Assembly: GCF_003173035.1 (NCBI RefSeq)
Contig: NZ_QGLE01000008.1
Coordinates: forward strand, 62,001 to 126,000
Direction: 5' to 3'
DNA: 64,000 bases
DNA from: Zavarzinia aquatilis
GTDB taxonomy: Bacteria; Pseudomonadota; Alphaproteobacteria; Zavarziniales; Zavarziniaceae
Made by a program: the position numbers and the translations under genes. The notes below the pieces were generated by a model. It saw only the letters and a list, made by a program, of their open reading frames with translations. It was not told where the DNA came from and made no database searches. Of this stretch, positions 34,844-44,144 are shown piece by piece. Position 1 is the stretch's first letter. Each line of letters starts with the position of its first letter.

Positions 34844-37800
34844 CAGGCGAAGACCTTCGCTTCGGCCGGGGCCGAGGCGTCGAGAGCGGCGGCGATCACC
34901 GGGCCGATGCGGCCGAGCGTGCCGACGTCGAGCATTTCCTGATGATGGCATTCGACTTCGGTCACGGCGACGGTGCCGGCGACATGCGCTTTCCACGCCC
35001 GCGGATGATGGTGCAGGATCTGGTCGAGGTCGGCCCCCTTGCCGCGCGTGGCGCGGATGAAGGTGACGTCGGCTTTCACCTTGCCGGGGGTGAAGCGGCG
35101 AGCGAGGCGCATGTTGTTCTCGATCACCTTGCGGATGTTGTCGAAAAGGTCCGGGAACTTGCGCTGCATGTCCTGAACCGCGGGTATCGCCATCACGTCG
35201 TAACGCTCGCAGATGAACTCGGCAAGCCTGTCCATGCGCAAGGGGCCGGCGCCGAGGTCTGCCTTCTCGTAGCCGAGGAAGGAGAGGGCGCTGAGCACTT
35301 CCGCCGCCTCGTCCGCCGGCGGCTTGTCGGTGACGAAGGGATAGGCGTCGAGAAGGCCAAGGAAGGTGACGCTTTCGCCCGCGGCTTCGAGCTGGCGGGT
35401 CATCTCATGGGCGACCAGGCCGCCAAAGGACCAGCCCAGCAGGTGATAGGGGCCTTCCGGCTGGATGCGGCGCACTTCGGCCAGATAATCGGCCGCGACC
35501 TGCGGAATGCCGGCGGGCAGGGGCAGGGTCTGCGCGATGCCGCGCGCCTGCAGGGCATAGACCGGCCGGTCCTGCCCGACATGGCGCAGCAAGCCGCCAT
35601 AGCCCCAGCCAAGGCCGAGCACGGGATGCAGGCAGAACAGCGGCGCCCGCCCGCCGCCCGATTTCAGGGGCAGGGTGGTGGCGAAGGGATCGTGGGCCGC
35701 GTGCCGCTCCAGCGCCTCGGCGAGGCCGGCGATGGTCGGCGTGCCGAAGACCGCGCCGAGCGGGATTTCGATCCCGTGGCGGCTGCGCAGGGTGGCGATC
35801 ATGCGCGCGGCGGCCAGCGAATCGCCGCCCAGCTCGAACAGGCTGTCGTGGATGCCGACTTTCTCGAGCCCGAAAGCCTCGGCCCAGAGCCCGGCGAGGA
35901 TTTCTTCCATCGGCGTGCGGGGCGCGACGTAACCCTTGCTCGGCTCGTATTGCGGGGCGGGCAGGGCGCCGCGATCGAGCTTGCCATTGGCATTGACCGG
36001 CAGCGCGTCGAGGGGGACGAAGGCCGCCGGGATCATGTAGTCCGGCAGGGTCTTCTCGATCCGGGCGCGCAAGAGGCCGGCGTCGAATTCGGCGCCCGGC
36101 TCTGGCACGACATAGGCGACCAGGCGTTTGTCGCCATTCGGCTCCTCGCGCAGGATCACCGTGTTCTGGCACACCCCGGGGCAGGCGGCGAGGGCGGCCT
36201 CGATCTCGCCGGCCTCGACGCGGAAGCCGCGGATCTTGATCTGGAAATCGCTGCGGCCGAGGAATTCCAGCACGCCGTCGGCGCGCCAGCGGGCAAGGTC
36301 GCCGGTCTTGTACAGGCGCCCGCCCGGCCCGCCGAAGGGATCGGGAATGAAACGCTCTTCGGTCAGCTCGGGCCGGCGCAGGTAACCGTCGGCGACACCG
36401 AGGCCGCCGATGTAAAGGTCGCCCGGAATGCCGATGGGCACCGGGTTCATGTGGCGGTCGAGGACATGGACCGTGGTATTCCAGATCGGCCGGCCGATGG
36501 GCGGCGCATCCAGGTCGCGGCCGCTTATTTCCATCACCGTCGACCAGATCGTCGTCTCGGTCGGGCCATAGAGGTTGATCACCCGGCCCGACAGGCGGTG
36601 CAGCGCCCGGGCCAGCGGGGGCGGTAGCGCCTCGCCGCCGACGAGGGGCAGCAACCCGCGCAGGGCGGGGGCATGGTCGGTGACCAGCGCCTGCCACAGC
36701 GACGGCGTCGCCTGCATGATGGTGGCGCCGAAGTCGCGGATGACGCCGGTCAGGGCGGCGGGATCGCGCACCACGTCGCGCGGGACGACGGCGATGGCGG
36801 CGCCCACGGTCAGCGGCAGATAGAGTTCGAGCGCGGCGATATCGAAGGCGATGGTGGTGACCGCGACCAGCCGGTCGTCGGCGGTAATGCCCAGGGTATC
36901 GCGCATGGCGGCGAGGAAGTTGGTCAGGCCGCGATGGGGCACGACGACGCCCTTGGGCCGGCCGGTCGAGCCCGAGGTGTAGATGACATAGGCTGCGTCG
37001 GAAAGACCGAAGGGCGCCTTGCGGTCGGCCTCGGTCGGGTTGTGGGCCGGCGCGGCCGAGGTATTGGTGCGGTCGAGGAACAGGCAGGGCAGGCCGTTCA
37101 CTGGCAGGCGCCCGGCGATGGCGCTCGTCGTCAGCAGCAGGGCAGGCTGCGCGTCCTCGAGCGTGAGGGCGAGGCGGGCCGGCGGCGCTTCCGGGTCGAG
37201 CGGCAGATAGGCCGCGCCCGCCTTGTGGATGGCGAGCAGGGTCACCGGCAGGTGGCGGTTGCGCGGCAGGGCGACGGCGATCAGGCTGCCCGGTCCGATG
37301 CCGCGCGACAGCAGCGTATGGGCGAGGCGGTTCGCCTCCTCGTTCAGGGTGGCGTAGTCGAAGCTCGCCGTCGCGTCGACGACGGCGAGGCGATCCGGCG
37401 TCGCCGCCGCCTGGGCCTCGAATTCCTCGATCCAGGGCCGGTCGGAGACGGCATGGGCGGTGTCGTTCCACACCGTCTCGATCAGGCGGCGTTCCCCGGC
37501 CGAGAGCACGTCGACGGCGCCGATGGGGCCCGTGGGGTTCTCGATCACCGCCTCGATCATGCGCAGCAGGCGTTCCTGATGCTCCTGCAGCTCGTCCTTG
37601 GTGTAGAGGCCGGGGTTGGCGTCGAAGTCGATGCGCAGGCCGCGGCCATCGTCCCGGTCGTAGACGAAGATGGTCAGATCCTCGACCGAGCCGTTGGACA
37701 GATTGTGGAAGCTCGACGGCAGGCCGGCGAAGCGCAGGTCGTAGTCGAAGGGCTCGATATTGATGCCGGTCCAGCTGATCTGCTGATCCTGACGCAGGAG

Positions 37801-38823
37801 GCCGAGATCGCGGCGCAGGTCCTCGTAGCGATACTGCTGGTGGCGCAGCCCGCCCATGACCGCGCTCGACGCCTGCTGGATCAGAGTGTCGAGGGTGACC
37901 TCCGGGCTCATGGCGAAACGCATGGCGATCGCATTCGCCATCATGCCCGGGATGCGGCGAAGGACGCCCGAGGTGCGGCCGGTGACCGGCATGCCAAGGA
38001 CGAGATCGTCGGCGCCCGAGACCCGGTAGATATAGGCGGCGAGCAGGGCCATCAGGATCTGCGGCATGGTCCCGCCGGCCTGTTTCGCCAGCTCGCGCAG
38101 GGCCAGCGACTTGTCCTGCGACAGCCGCGCGGTCGAGCGCAGCAGGCCGCCGGTCGGCGCCACGCGGCGCTTGGCGAGGGAAATCGGTTCGGGCAGGCCG
38201 GTCAGGCGCTCGCGCCAATAGTCGCGGTCGCGCTCGTAACGGGGCGAGTTGCGATAGCTCTGCTCGGACTCGACGATGGTCGCGAAACTGCCGAAGGGGC
38301 AGGGCTCCGGCTCCCGTCCCTCGACGAGGGCGGTGTAAAGCTCGGCGCAGCGCCGGGCGAGCAGGCCGCCGCCGAAACCGTCGAGAATGATGTGGTGGCA
38401 GCGATGGTACCAGATGAAGCGCTCGTCCGCGATCTTCAGCAGGGCGACGAACCACAGCCGGGTGCCCGCCAGATCGACCGGCGCCGACAGCTCCGCCATC
38501 ATCCAGCTTTCCGCCGCGGCCAGCGGATCGGCTTCGTCGGTGAAGTCGATATAGGGAATGGTGCCGGCGTAGAACGGCTCGATCACCTGACGGGGGCCAT
38601 CGTCGGTATCAAGGATGCGGGTTCGCGCCGTCTCGGCCTCGTTGGCGAGGGCATGGAGCGCGCTCAGGAACAGTTCAGGGTCGAGGGCGCCGGTAATCTC
38701 GACATATTCCGAGATGTTGAACACGGAATCCGACGGCGCGATCTTGCTGCTGACCCAGATGCCGCGCTGGCCGATGGCGAGGGGCAGGACCTGCGGCGGC
38801 GTGGTGCGTTCGACGATGCCCAT
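34843..38823 (-). CDS. One-module non-ribosomal peptide synthetase (C-A-PCP-TE)
   Basis: 1326 aa, EntF-like layout. Condensation domain (about 10-440; HHIILDG at 143-149), adenylation domain (about 460-965; IYTSGSTGRPKGV near 610, LYGPTETT, YKTGDLARW, NANGKLDR), carrier protein (phosphopantetheine Ser1002 in LGGDSL) and thioesterase (Ser1132 in GWSFGG). Reading the pocket against GrsA gives D-I-L-Q-L-G-L-I-W-(K), which I recall as the glycine code; this is a manual alignment. With one module and a complete C domain, it should join an acyl donor to one amino acid and release it. No EntB/E-type starter genes are in the window. Start ATG 38823, one base after the PPTase stop. Confidence 0.92.
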   Translation of the reverse strand: MGIVERTTPPQVLPLAIGQRGIWVSSKIAPSDSVFNISEYVEITGALDPELFLSALHALANEAETARTRILDTDDGPRQVIEPFYAGTIPYIDFTDEADPLAAAESWMMAELSAPVDLAGTRLWFVALLKIADERFIWYHRCHHIILDGFGGGLLARRCAELYTALVEGREPEPCPFGSFATIVESEQSYRNSPRYERDRDYWRERLTGLPEPISLAKRRVAPTGGLLRSTARLSQDKSLALRELAKQAGGTMPQILMALLAAYIYRVSGADDLVLGMPVTGRTSGVLRRIPGMMANAIAMRFAMSPEVTLDTLIQQASSAVMGGLRHQQYRYEDLRRDLGLLRQDQQISWTGINIEPFDYDLRFAGLPSSFHNLSNGSVEDLTIFVYDRDDGRGLRIDFDANPGLYTKDELQEHQERLLRMIEAVIENPTGPIGAVDVLSAGERRLIETVWNDTAHAVSDRPWIEEFEAQAAATPDRLAVVDATASFDYATLNEEANRLAHTLLSRGIGPGSLIAVALPRNRHLPVTLLAIHKAGAAYLPLDPEAPPARLALTLEDAQPALLLTTSAIAGRLPVNGLPCLFLDRTNTSAAPAHNPTEADRKAPFGLSDAAYVIYTSGSTGRPKGVVVPHRGLTNFLAAMRDTLGITADDRLVAVTTIAFDIAALELYLPLTVGAAIAVVPRDVVRDPAALTGVIRDFGATIMQATPSLWQALVTDHAPALRGLLPLVGGEALPPPLARALHRLSGRVINLYGPTETTIWSTVMEISGRDLDAPPIGRPIWNTTVHVLDRHMNPVPIGIPGDLYIGGLGVADGYLRRPELTEERFIPDPFGGPGGRLYKTGDLARWRADGVLEFLGRSDFQIKIRGFRVEAGEIEAALAACPGVCQNTVILREEPNGDKRLVAYVVPEPGAEFDAGLLRARIEKTLPDYMIPAAFVPLDALPVNANGKLDRGALPAPQYEPSKGYVAPRTPMEEILAGLWAEAFGLEKVGIHDSLFELGGDSLAAARMIATLRSRHGIEIPLGAVFGTPTIAGLAEALERHAAHDPFATTLPLKSGGGRAPLFCLHPVLGLGWGYGGLLRHVGQDRPVYALQARGIAQTLPLPAGIPQVAADYLAEVRRIQPEGPYHLLGWSFGGLVAHEMTRQLEAAGESVTFLGLLDAYPFVTDKPPADEAAEVLSALSFLGYEKADLGAGPLRMDRLAEFICERYDVMAIPAVQDMQRKFPDLFDNIRKVIENNMRLARRFTPGKVKADVTFIRATRGKGADLDQILHHHPRAWKAHVAGTVAVTEVECHHQEMLDVGTLGRIGPVIAAALDASAPAEAKVFA

Positions 38824-38824
38824 G

Positions 38825-39592
38825 TCAGATCTCCTGGACGGTCGGCCGGGCGGTATCCGGCGCCGTCTGGTGCAGCCGGAAATGACGGGTGGTGTGAAGA
38901 CGAAGCGAGGCGAGCGGGCGGTCCGCCGCGACTGTGGCGGCATAGCCGTCCGGCGCCGCGATCCGATAGAGCCAGAGCGGGGATCCGCCGGAGCGGTCGT
39001 CCAGCAGGGCCGCCGGGGCCGAGGGATCGGCGCAGACATCGAAACTGTCGAGCGGCAGCGACAGGCCCATGCCCCAGGCTTTCACGCAGGCTTCCTTGGA
39101 CACCCAGGCCTGGAAAAAGCCGGCTGTGCGGCGGGGTGTGGGCAGGGCGCCGAGGGAGGTATTTTCATTTCGTGAGAAGAAAGTTTTGGCCAGATCCATG
39201 CAGGGAAAATCGGCCTGAACCTGCTCGATATCGACCCCGATCCGGCAGTGTCGCGTCAGGGCGATCAGGGCAAAATTACCGGAACGGGATGAATTGAAAT
39301 CCATGATGGACGGGTCGGCGAGGCGCGGCCGACCGTTTTCGTCCGCCCCGATGTCGAGGCCGGCCGGTGCCTGGCCGGTGTAATCTGAAAGGATACGACG
39401 AAGCGCGCCCCGGCTGCGCAGGAAGCGCCGCCGGTCGAGCGGTCGCCGGAATTTCGCCGCGCGCCGCTGTTCCTCGAAACTTGGTTGCACATCAAGGGTT
39501 TGGGTCTCGGAATGCGACAGTTCGAGGTCGATCAGCCACACGTCGGCCCGACAGGCCTCCGGTGCGGGCGATGTCTCGTCATACCTGTGCAT
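38825..39592 (-). CDS. Sfp-type 4'-phosphopantetheinyl transferase
   Basis: 255 aa with the PPTase signatures RIGVDIEQV (Mg-binding acidic pair) and FQAWVSKEACVKAWGMGLSLPL (WxxKEA). It converts apo carrier domains to holo form with coenzyme A. First gene of the operon and directly followed by the NRPS, whose PCP is the obvious target. The start at 39592 has no good ribosome site; a slightly later GTG start (in DVWLID) is possible. Confidence 0.9.
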   Translation of the reverse strand: MHRYDETSPAPEACRADVWLIDLELSHSETQTLDVQPSFEEQRRAAKFRRPLDRRRFLRSRGALRRILSDYTGQAPAGLDIGADENGRPRLADPSIMDFNSSRSGNFALIALTRHCRIGVDIEQVQADFPCMDLAKTFFSRNENTSLGALPTPRRTAGFFQAWVSKEACVKAWGMGLSLPLDSFDVCADPSAPAALLDDRSGGSPLWLYRIAAPDGYAATVAADRPLASLRLHTTRHFRLHQTAPDTARPTVQEI

Positions 39593-39840
39593 TCAGACGG
39601 TCCATGGCGATTATACGGTTGTGTAAAAACGCGCGCCGCACTGCCTTTGTGCAATGCGTCATGGACGAGGATAGTGATCACTTGGGGGTATTTGGCAGCG
39701 GAAGCGCCGTCAATTTGGGAACAACTACTTCCATTATCGCCATTTCTGGACGAAGTGATTCTGCCGAATTGGGATTGCGCGCTTTTCCTCCCCGGAAACG
39801 GCCTTGTTGTCGCCAAATGCTCCTTCGCTTACAGGCGTGT
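39593..39840 (-). promoter_or_regulatory. Leader of the NRPS-efflux operon
   Basis: 248 bases without a convincing gene, with lower GC than the flanks. On the minus strand a TATAAT (plus-strand 39610-39615) lies about 18 bases before the PPTase ATG, without a good -35 hexamer at standard spacing. The LysR gene upstream is on the same strand and ends at 39841, so read-through into the operon is also possible. Confidence 0.4.
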
Positions 39841-40761
39841 CTATATGTCGCGGAGGGGCAGGGCGGCCATGGTCTCGGTGATCATGCCGCGCAGCCAGCG
39901 GTTCGCCGGGTCATTCTCGACATTGGCGTGCCAATAGAGATAGGCGTCGAGGCCGGGCCCTTCGATCGGGAAGGGCAGCATCTGATTGGCAAAGGGCCGG
40001 TTGGTGATGCGGGCATAATGTTCGGTCATGGTCAGGATCATGTCGGTCTGGCTGACCACGCGGCAGCCGGCGAAATAATGCTGGCAGCGCAGGCGAACGT
40101 GCCGGCTGTGGCCGAGGCGGGCCAGCTCGATATCCTCGAGCCCGGGGCCGGTCGTCCGGGCGCTGACCAGAACATGCTGCAACGAGAGATAGGTATCGAG
40201 GTCGATATGGCCGCGCACGCGGGGGTGGCCGCTGCGGGCGACGACGACGAAACGGTCGGCCATCAGCCGGCGCTGGCGGATATGCTCGGGCAGCGACAGC
40301 CAGATATCGAGCGCGGCATCGACCCTGCCGGCCGCCAGCTCACCTTCCACCTCGCGCCGGTCGACGTGAATGGCGGCGAGATCGACGAAGGGCGCGACCT
40401 CGCTGATCCGGTGCATGAGGGCGGGCAGGATGCGCGCTTCCAGCACGTCGCGGATGCCGAGGGTGAAGCGTCGCCGGGTGGTCGCCGGATCGAAACGCTC
40501 CGCCTCGGCGAGGGCGATCTCGATCCCGCGCAGGGACTGGCGCACCGGCTCGATCAGGCCGCGGGCGAAGGGGGTCGGCACCAGGCGCCGGCCCTGGCGC
40601 TCGAACAGGGGATCGCCCAATACGTCGCGCAGCCGGCCCAGGGCATGGCTGACCGCGGGCTGGGTCAGGTTCAGCTTGGCGGCGGCGGCCGTGATGCCGT
40701 CTTCGGTGAAGATGGCGTCGAGCACGACGAGAAGATTCAGGTCCAGCCGGCTTATATGCAT
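39841..40761 (-). CDS. LysR-type regulator, NodD-like subgroup
   Basis: 306 aa. N-terminal LysR helix-turn-helix (DLNLLVVLDAIFTEDGITAAAAKLNL, then QPAVSHALGRLR) followed by an effector domain of the NodD/LinR type (LPALMHRISEVAPFVDL, AALDIWLSLPEHIRQRRLMADRFVVVAR). It is divergent from the lipid operon at 40884, with a LysR-type dyad between them, and lies just upstream of the NRPS operon on the same strand. Its targets could be either or both. Confidence 0.88.
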   Translation of the reverse strand: MHISRLDLNLLVVLDAIFTEDGITAAAAKLNLTQPAVSHALGRLRDVLGDPLFERQGRRLVPTPFARGLIEPVRQSLRGIEIALAEAERFDPATTRRRFTLGIRDVLEARILPALMHRISEVAPFVDLAAIHVDRREVEGELAAGRVDAALDIWLSLPEHIRQRRLMADRFVVVARSGHPRVRGHIDLDTYLSLQHVLVSARTTGPGLEDIELARLGHSRHVRLRCQHYFAGCRVVSQTDMILTMTEHYARITNRPFANQMLPFPIEGPGLDAYLYWHANVENDPANRWLRGMITETMAALPLRDI

Positions 40762-40780
40762 GGTGTTTATGATTCCCGCT

Positions 40781-40798
40781 GTCCAACATTCATTGGAC
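40781..40798. promoter_or_regulatory. LysR-type operator dyad
   Basis: GTCCAACATTCATTGGAC is a perfect 6-bp inverted repeat (GTCCAA/TTGGAC) with 6 bases between, and fits the T-N11-A LysR box. It lies 20 bases upstream of the LysR ATG and about 90 bases from the divergent SDR start. Confidence 0.65.
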
Positions 40799-40883
40799 GC
40801 AGGTTAGTTCACCGCTAATCTGGGGGCAATCCGACGGCGAAAACGTCGCGGTGAAAAGAAAAAGCAAGCGGGGGAGAGTCGCG

Positions 40884-41726
40884 GTGCAGAATCTGGCAGG
40901 CAAGGTTGCCGTCATCACGGGGGCAGCCAGCGGGTTCGGCCGCGAATTGGCGGTTCAATGCGCCGGGGCGGGCATGAAGCTCGCGCTGGCCGACCGGGAT
41001 CGGGACGGGCTGGGGGCGACCCTGGCTCTCCTTCCCGAGGGAACCGAAGCGATCACACATATTTGCGACGTCTCGAAGCCGTGCGACGTCGACAATCTGG
41101 CCGAGGCGACCTATGCCCGTTTCGGCGCCGCTCATCTTCTGTTCAACAACGCGGGTGTCGCCGTCTCCGGGCCGACCTGGACGACGACGCTCGACGAATG
41201 GAAATGGGTGCTCGACGTCAATCTGATGGGCGTCGTCCATGGCGTCCGCAGCTTTGTGCCGCGCATGTTGGCGCAAGGCCAGCCGGCCCATGTCGTCAAT
41301 ACCGCCTCGGCCGCCGGCCTCGTCTCGCCGCCGGGTTCGAGCGTCTATTGCGTCTCGAAGCATGGCGTCGTCACCCTGTCGGAATGCCTGCATCATGAAT
41401 TGCAGCTCGAGGGGGCGCAGATTGGCGTCTCGGTGCTGTGCCCGGCCTTCGTGCCCACGGGCATCGGCCATTCCGAGCGCAACCGCCCGGCCGAATTCGC
41501 CGACGCCAATCCCCAGGGCGAGATTTATGCCGAAGCCATGCGCAAGGCGATCGCCGCCGGCAAGCTGACCGCGGCCGATGTCGCCCGCATCACCCTCGAA
41601 GGGGTGCAGGCGGGGCGCTTCTACATCATCACCCACCCGACCATCAAAAAGGCGATCGAGATCAGGATGCAGGACATCCTCGAGGAACGCTCGCCAACCA
41701 ATACGCTGCGCGTCAACCCGCGCTGA
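40884..41726 (+). CDS. Short-chain dehydrogenase/reductase
   Basis: 280 aa from GTG 40884, chosen because GGGGAGAG sits six bases upstream; an ATG at 40851 lacks this. NAD(P)-binding TGAASGFG near the N-terminus, NNAGV, and the catalytic Ser/Tyr/Lys set (VYCVSKHGV). It resembles SDRs acting on long-chain or alicyclic alcohols. First gene of the lipid operon; the acyl-CoA dehydrogenase follows after 18 bases. Confidence 0.87.
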   Translation: MQNLAGKVAVITGAASGFGRELAVQCAGAGMKLALADRDRDGLGATLALLPEGTEAITHICDVSKPCDVDNLAEATYARFGAAHLLFNNAGVAVSGPTWTTTLDEWKWVLDVNLMGVVHGVRSFVPRMLAQGQPAHVVNTASAAGLVSPPGSSVYCVSKHGVVTLSECLHHELQLEGAQIGVSVLCPAFVPTGIGHSERNRPAEFADANPQGEIYAEAMRKAIAAGKLTAADVARITLEGVQAGRFYIITHPTIKKAIEIRMQDILEERSPTNTLRVNPR

Positions 41727-41744
41727 AACCCGAAGGATCGCATC

Positions 41745-42950
<1,206 letters not shown>

Positions 42951-42951
42951 G

Positions 42952-43737
42952 ATGGGCGTGAAGCAGCTTTTCGATCTCTCCGGCAAGGTCGCGCTGATCA
43001 CCGGCGGCTCGCGCGGGCTCGGTCTGCAGATGGCCTTCGCGCTCGGCGAAATGGGGGCGAAGGTCGCCATCGCCGCGCGCAAGCCCGGCGAGCTGGCCGA
43101 GGCGGAGCGGGCGCTGACCGTGGCCGGGATCGAGGCAATGGCCGTCGTCGCCGATCTCGGCGATGTCGCGGGCGGCACGGTCTCCCGCCTCGTCGGCGCG
43201 GTGATGGAGCGTTTCGGCCGGATCGACATCCTGATCAACAACGCCGGCGCCACCTGGGGCGCCCCGGCCGAGGATTATCCCCTGTCCGCCTGGGACAAGG
43301 TGATGACCCTCAATGTCGACGCGCCCTTCCTGCTGGCGCAGGAAGTCGGCCGGCAGGCGATGATCCCGCAGGGCGGCGGCAAGATCATCAACATCGCCTC
43401 CATTGCCGGGCTGGGCGGCAATCCGCCGAACCTGTCGATGTTCACCGTCGCCTACAACACCTCGAAGGGTGCGGTGGTGAATTTCACCCGGGCCCTCGCC
43501 GCCGAATGGGGCCGTTACAACATCAACGTCAACGCCATCCTGCCCGGCTTCTTCCCTTCGAAGATGTCGCAGGGGCTGCTCGACCGTTTCAGCACGCAGG
43601 TCATCGAGGCGACGCCGCTCGGCCGGCTGGGCGGGGACGAGGATCTGATGGGGGCGGCGGTGTTCCTGGCGTCCGACGCATCGCGCCACGTCACGGGCCA
43701 GATGCTGGCGGTCGACGGCGGCGTTTCCGCCACCTGA
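42952..43737 (+). CDS. SDR family oxidoreductase (3-oxoacyl reductase-like)
   Basis: 261 aa classical SDR: ITGGSRGLGLQ nucleotide-binding motif, NNAGATWG, active-site VAYNTSKGAV and the C-terminal VFLASDASRHVTGQMLAVDGG. Probably reduces or oxidises a 3-oxo/3-hydroxy acyl intermediate. Follows the acyl-CoA dehydrogenase by one base in the operon. Confidence 0.88.
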   Translation: MGVKQLFDLSGKVALITGGSRGLGLQMAFALGEMGAKVAIAARKPGELAEAERALTVAGIEAMAVVADLGDVAGGTVSRLVGAVMERFGRIDILINNAGATWGAPAEDYPLSAWDKVMTLNVDAPFLLAQEVGRQAMIPQGGGKIINIASIAGLGGNPPNLSMFTVAYNTSKGAVVNFTRALAAEWGRYNINVNAILPGFFPSKMSQGLLDRFSTQVIEATPLGRLGGDEDLMGAAVFLASDASRHVTGQMLAVDGGVSAT

Positions 43738-43760
43738 TCGTGTAGAAGGGAGCGTAAGGC

Positions 43761-44060
43761 ATGAAGCAATTGTTCTGGCTGAACGACGAGACCTGGGAAA
43801 AGGTGGAACCCCTGTTGCCGTCGGGCGGTCGCGGTGCCCCCCGTGCCGACGATCGCCGCATCATCAGCGGCATCCTGCACATGCTTCACGCGGGCGGGCG
43901 CTGGCGCGACTGGCCGGCCAATCACTACGGTCCCTATGCGACGGTGTGCAACCGCTATGCCCGCTGGCGCAAGCAGGGCATCTGGCCGCGCATCCACGAT
44001 GCGGTCGCTCCGGCGATTCCGACCCGCGCGCCGAAACTGGCGGAGTCGGCCCGGCACTGA
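43761..44060 (+). CDS. Stand-alone IS5-type DUF4096 domain (transposase N-terminal half)
   Basis: 99 aa (FWLNDETWEKVEPLLP, RIISGILHMLHAGGRWRDWP, YGPYATVCNRYARWRKQGIW). This is the DNA-binding N-terminal domain of IS5-family transposases. The DDE catalytic half is absent: the ORF ends where it would start, and the next bases lead into a hydrolase gene. There is a clean start 24 bases after the SDR stop, GC content is like the neighbours, and no terminal repeats or target duplication are seen. It is either a remnant of an old insertion or a retained DNA-binding protein. Confidence 0.75.
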   Translation: MKQLFWLNDETWEKVEPLLPSGGRGAPRADDRRIISGILHMLHAGGRWRDWPANHYGPYATVCNRYARWRKQGIWPRIHDAVAPAIPTRAPKLAESARH

Positions 44061-44077
44061 GGGGAAACGACAGGTTA

Positions 44078-44144
44078 CGGGTTGCTTTGCGTCTCTCCGG
44101 CCCCTGAGGCCGTCACCCGATGCCGAGGAAAGCAGGGCAACCCG
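44078..44144 (+). promoter_or_regulatory. Inverted repeat abutting the hydrolase start codon
   Basis: CGGGTTGC (44078-44085) and GCAACCCG (44137-44144) are a perfect 8-bp inverted repeat 51 bases apart, and the second arm ends at the base before ATG 44145. In mRNA the pairing would cover the start region. It could also be a relic of an element end next to the transposase fragment. Confidence 0.4.

Noticed and set aside
36673-39297. 874-codon plus-strand ORF opposite the NRPS
   Set aside because: Composition is that of an antisense shadow; the minus strand encodes clear C, A, PCP and TE motifs.
34843-39592. Enterobactin-type siderophore locus (EntF-like NRPS with PPTase)
   Set aside because: No entA/B/C/E genes, no TonB-dependent receptor, no Fur-box-like sequence noticed, and a glycosyltransferase plus RND pump are not the enterobactin core set (IroB-type glycosylation would still need the DHB genes).
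43738-44144. Complete IS5 element
   Set aside because: No DDE half, no terminal inverted repeats and no target duplication are seen.
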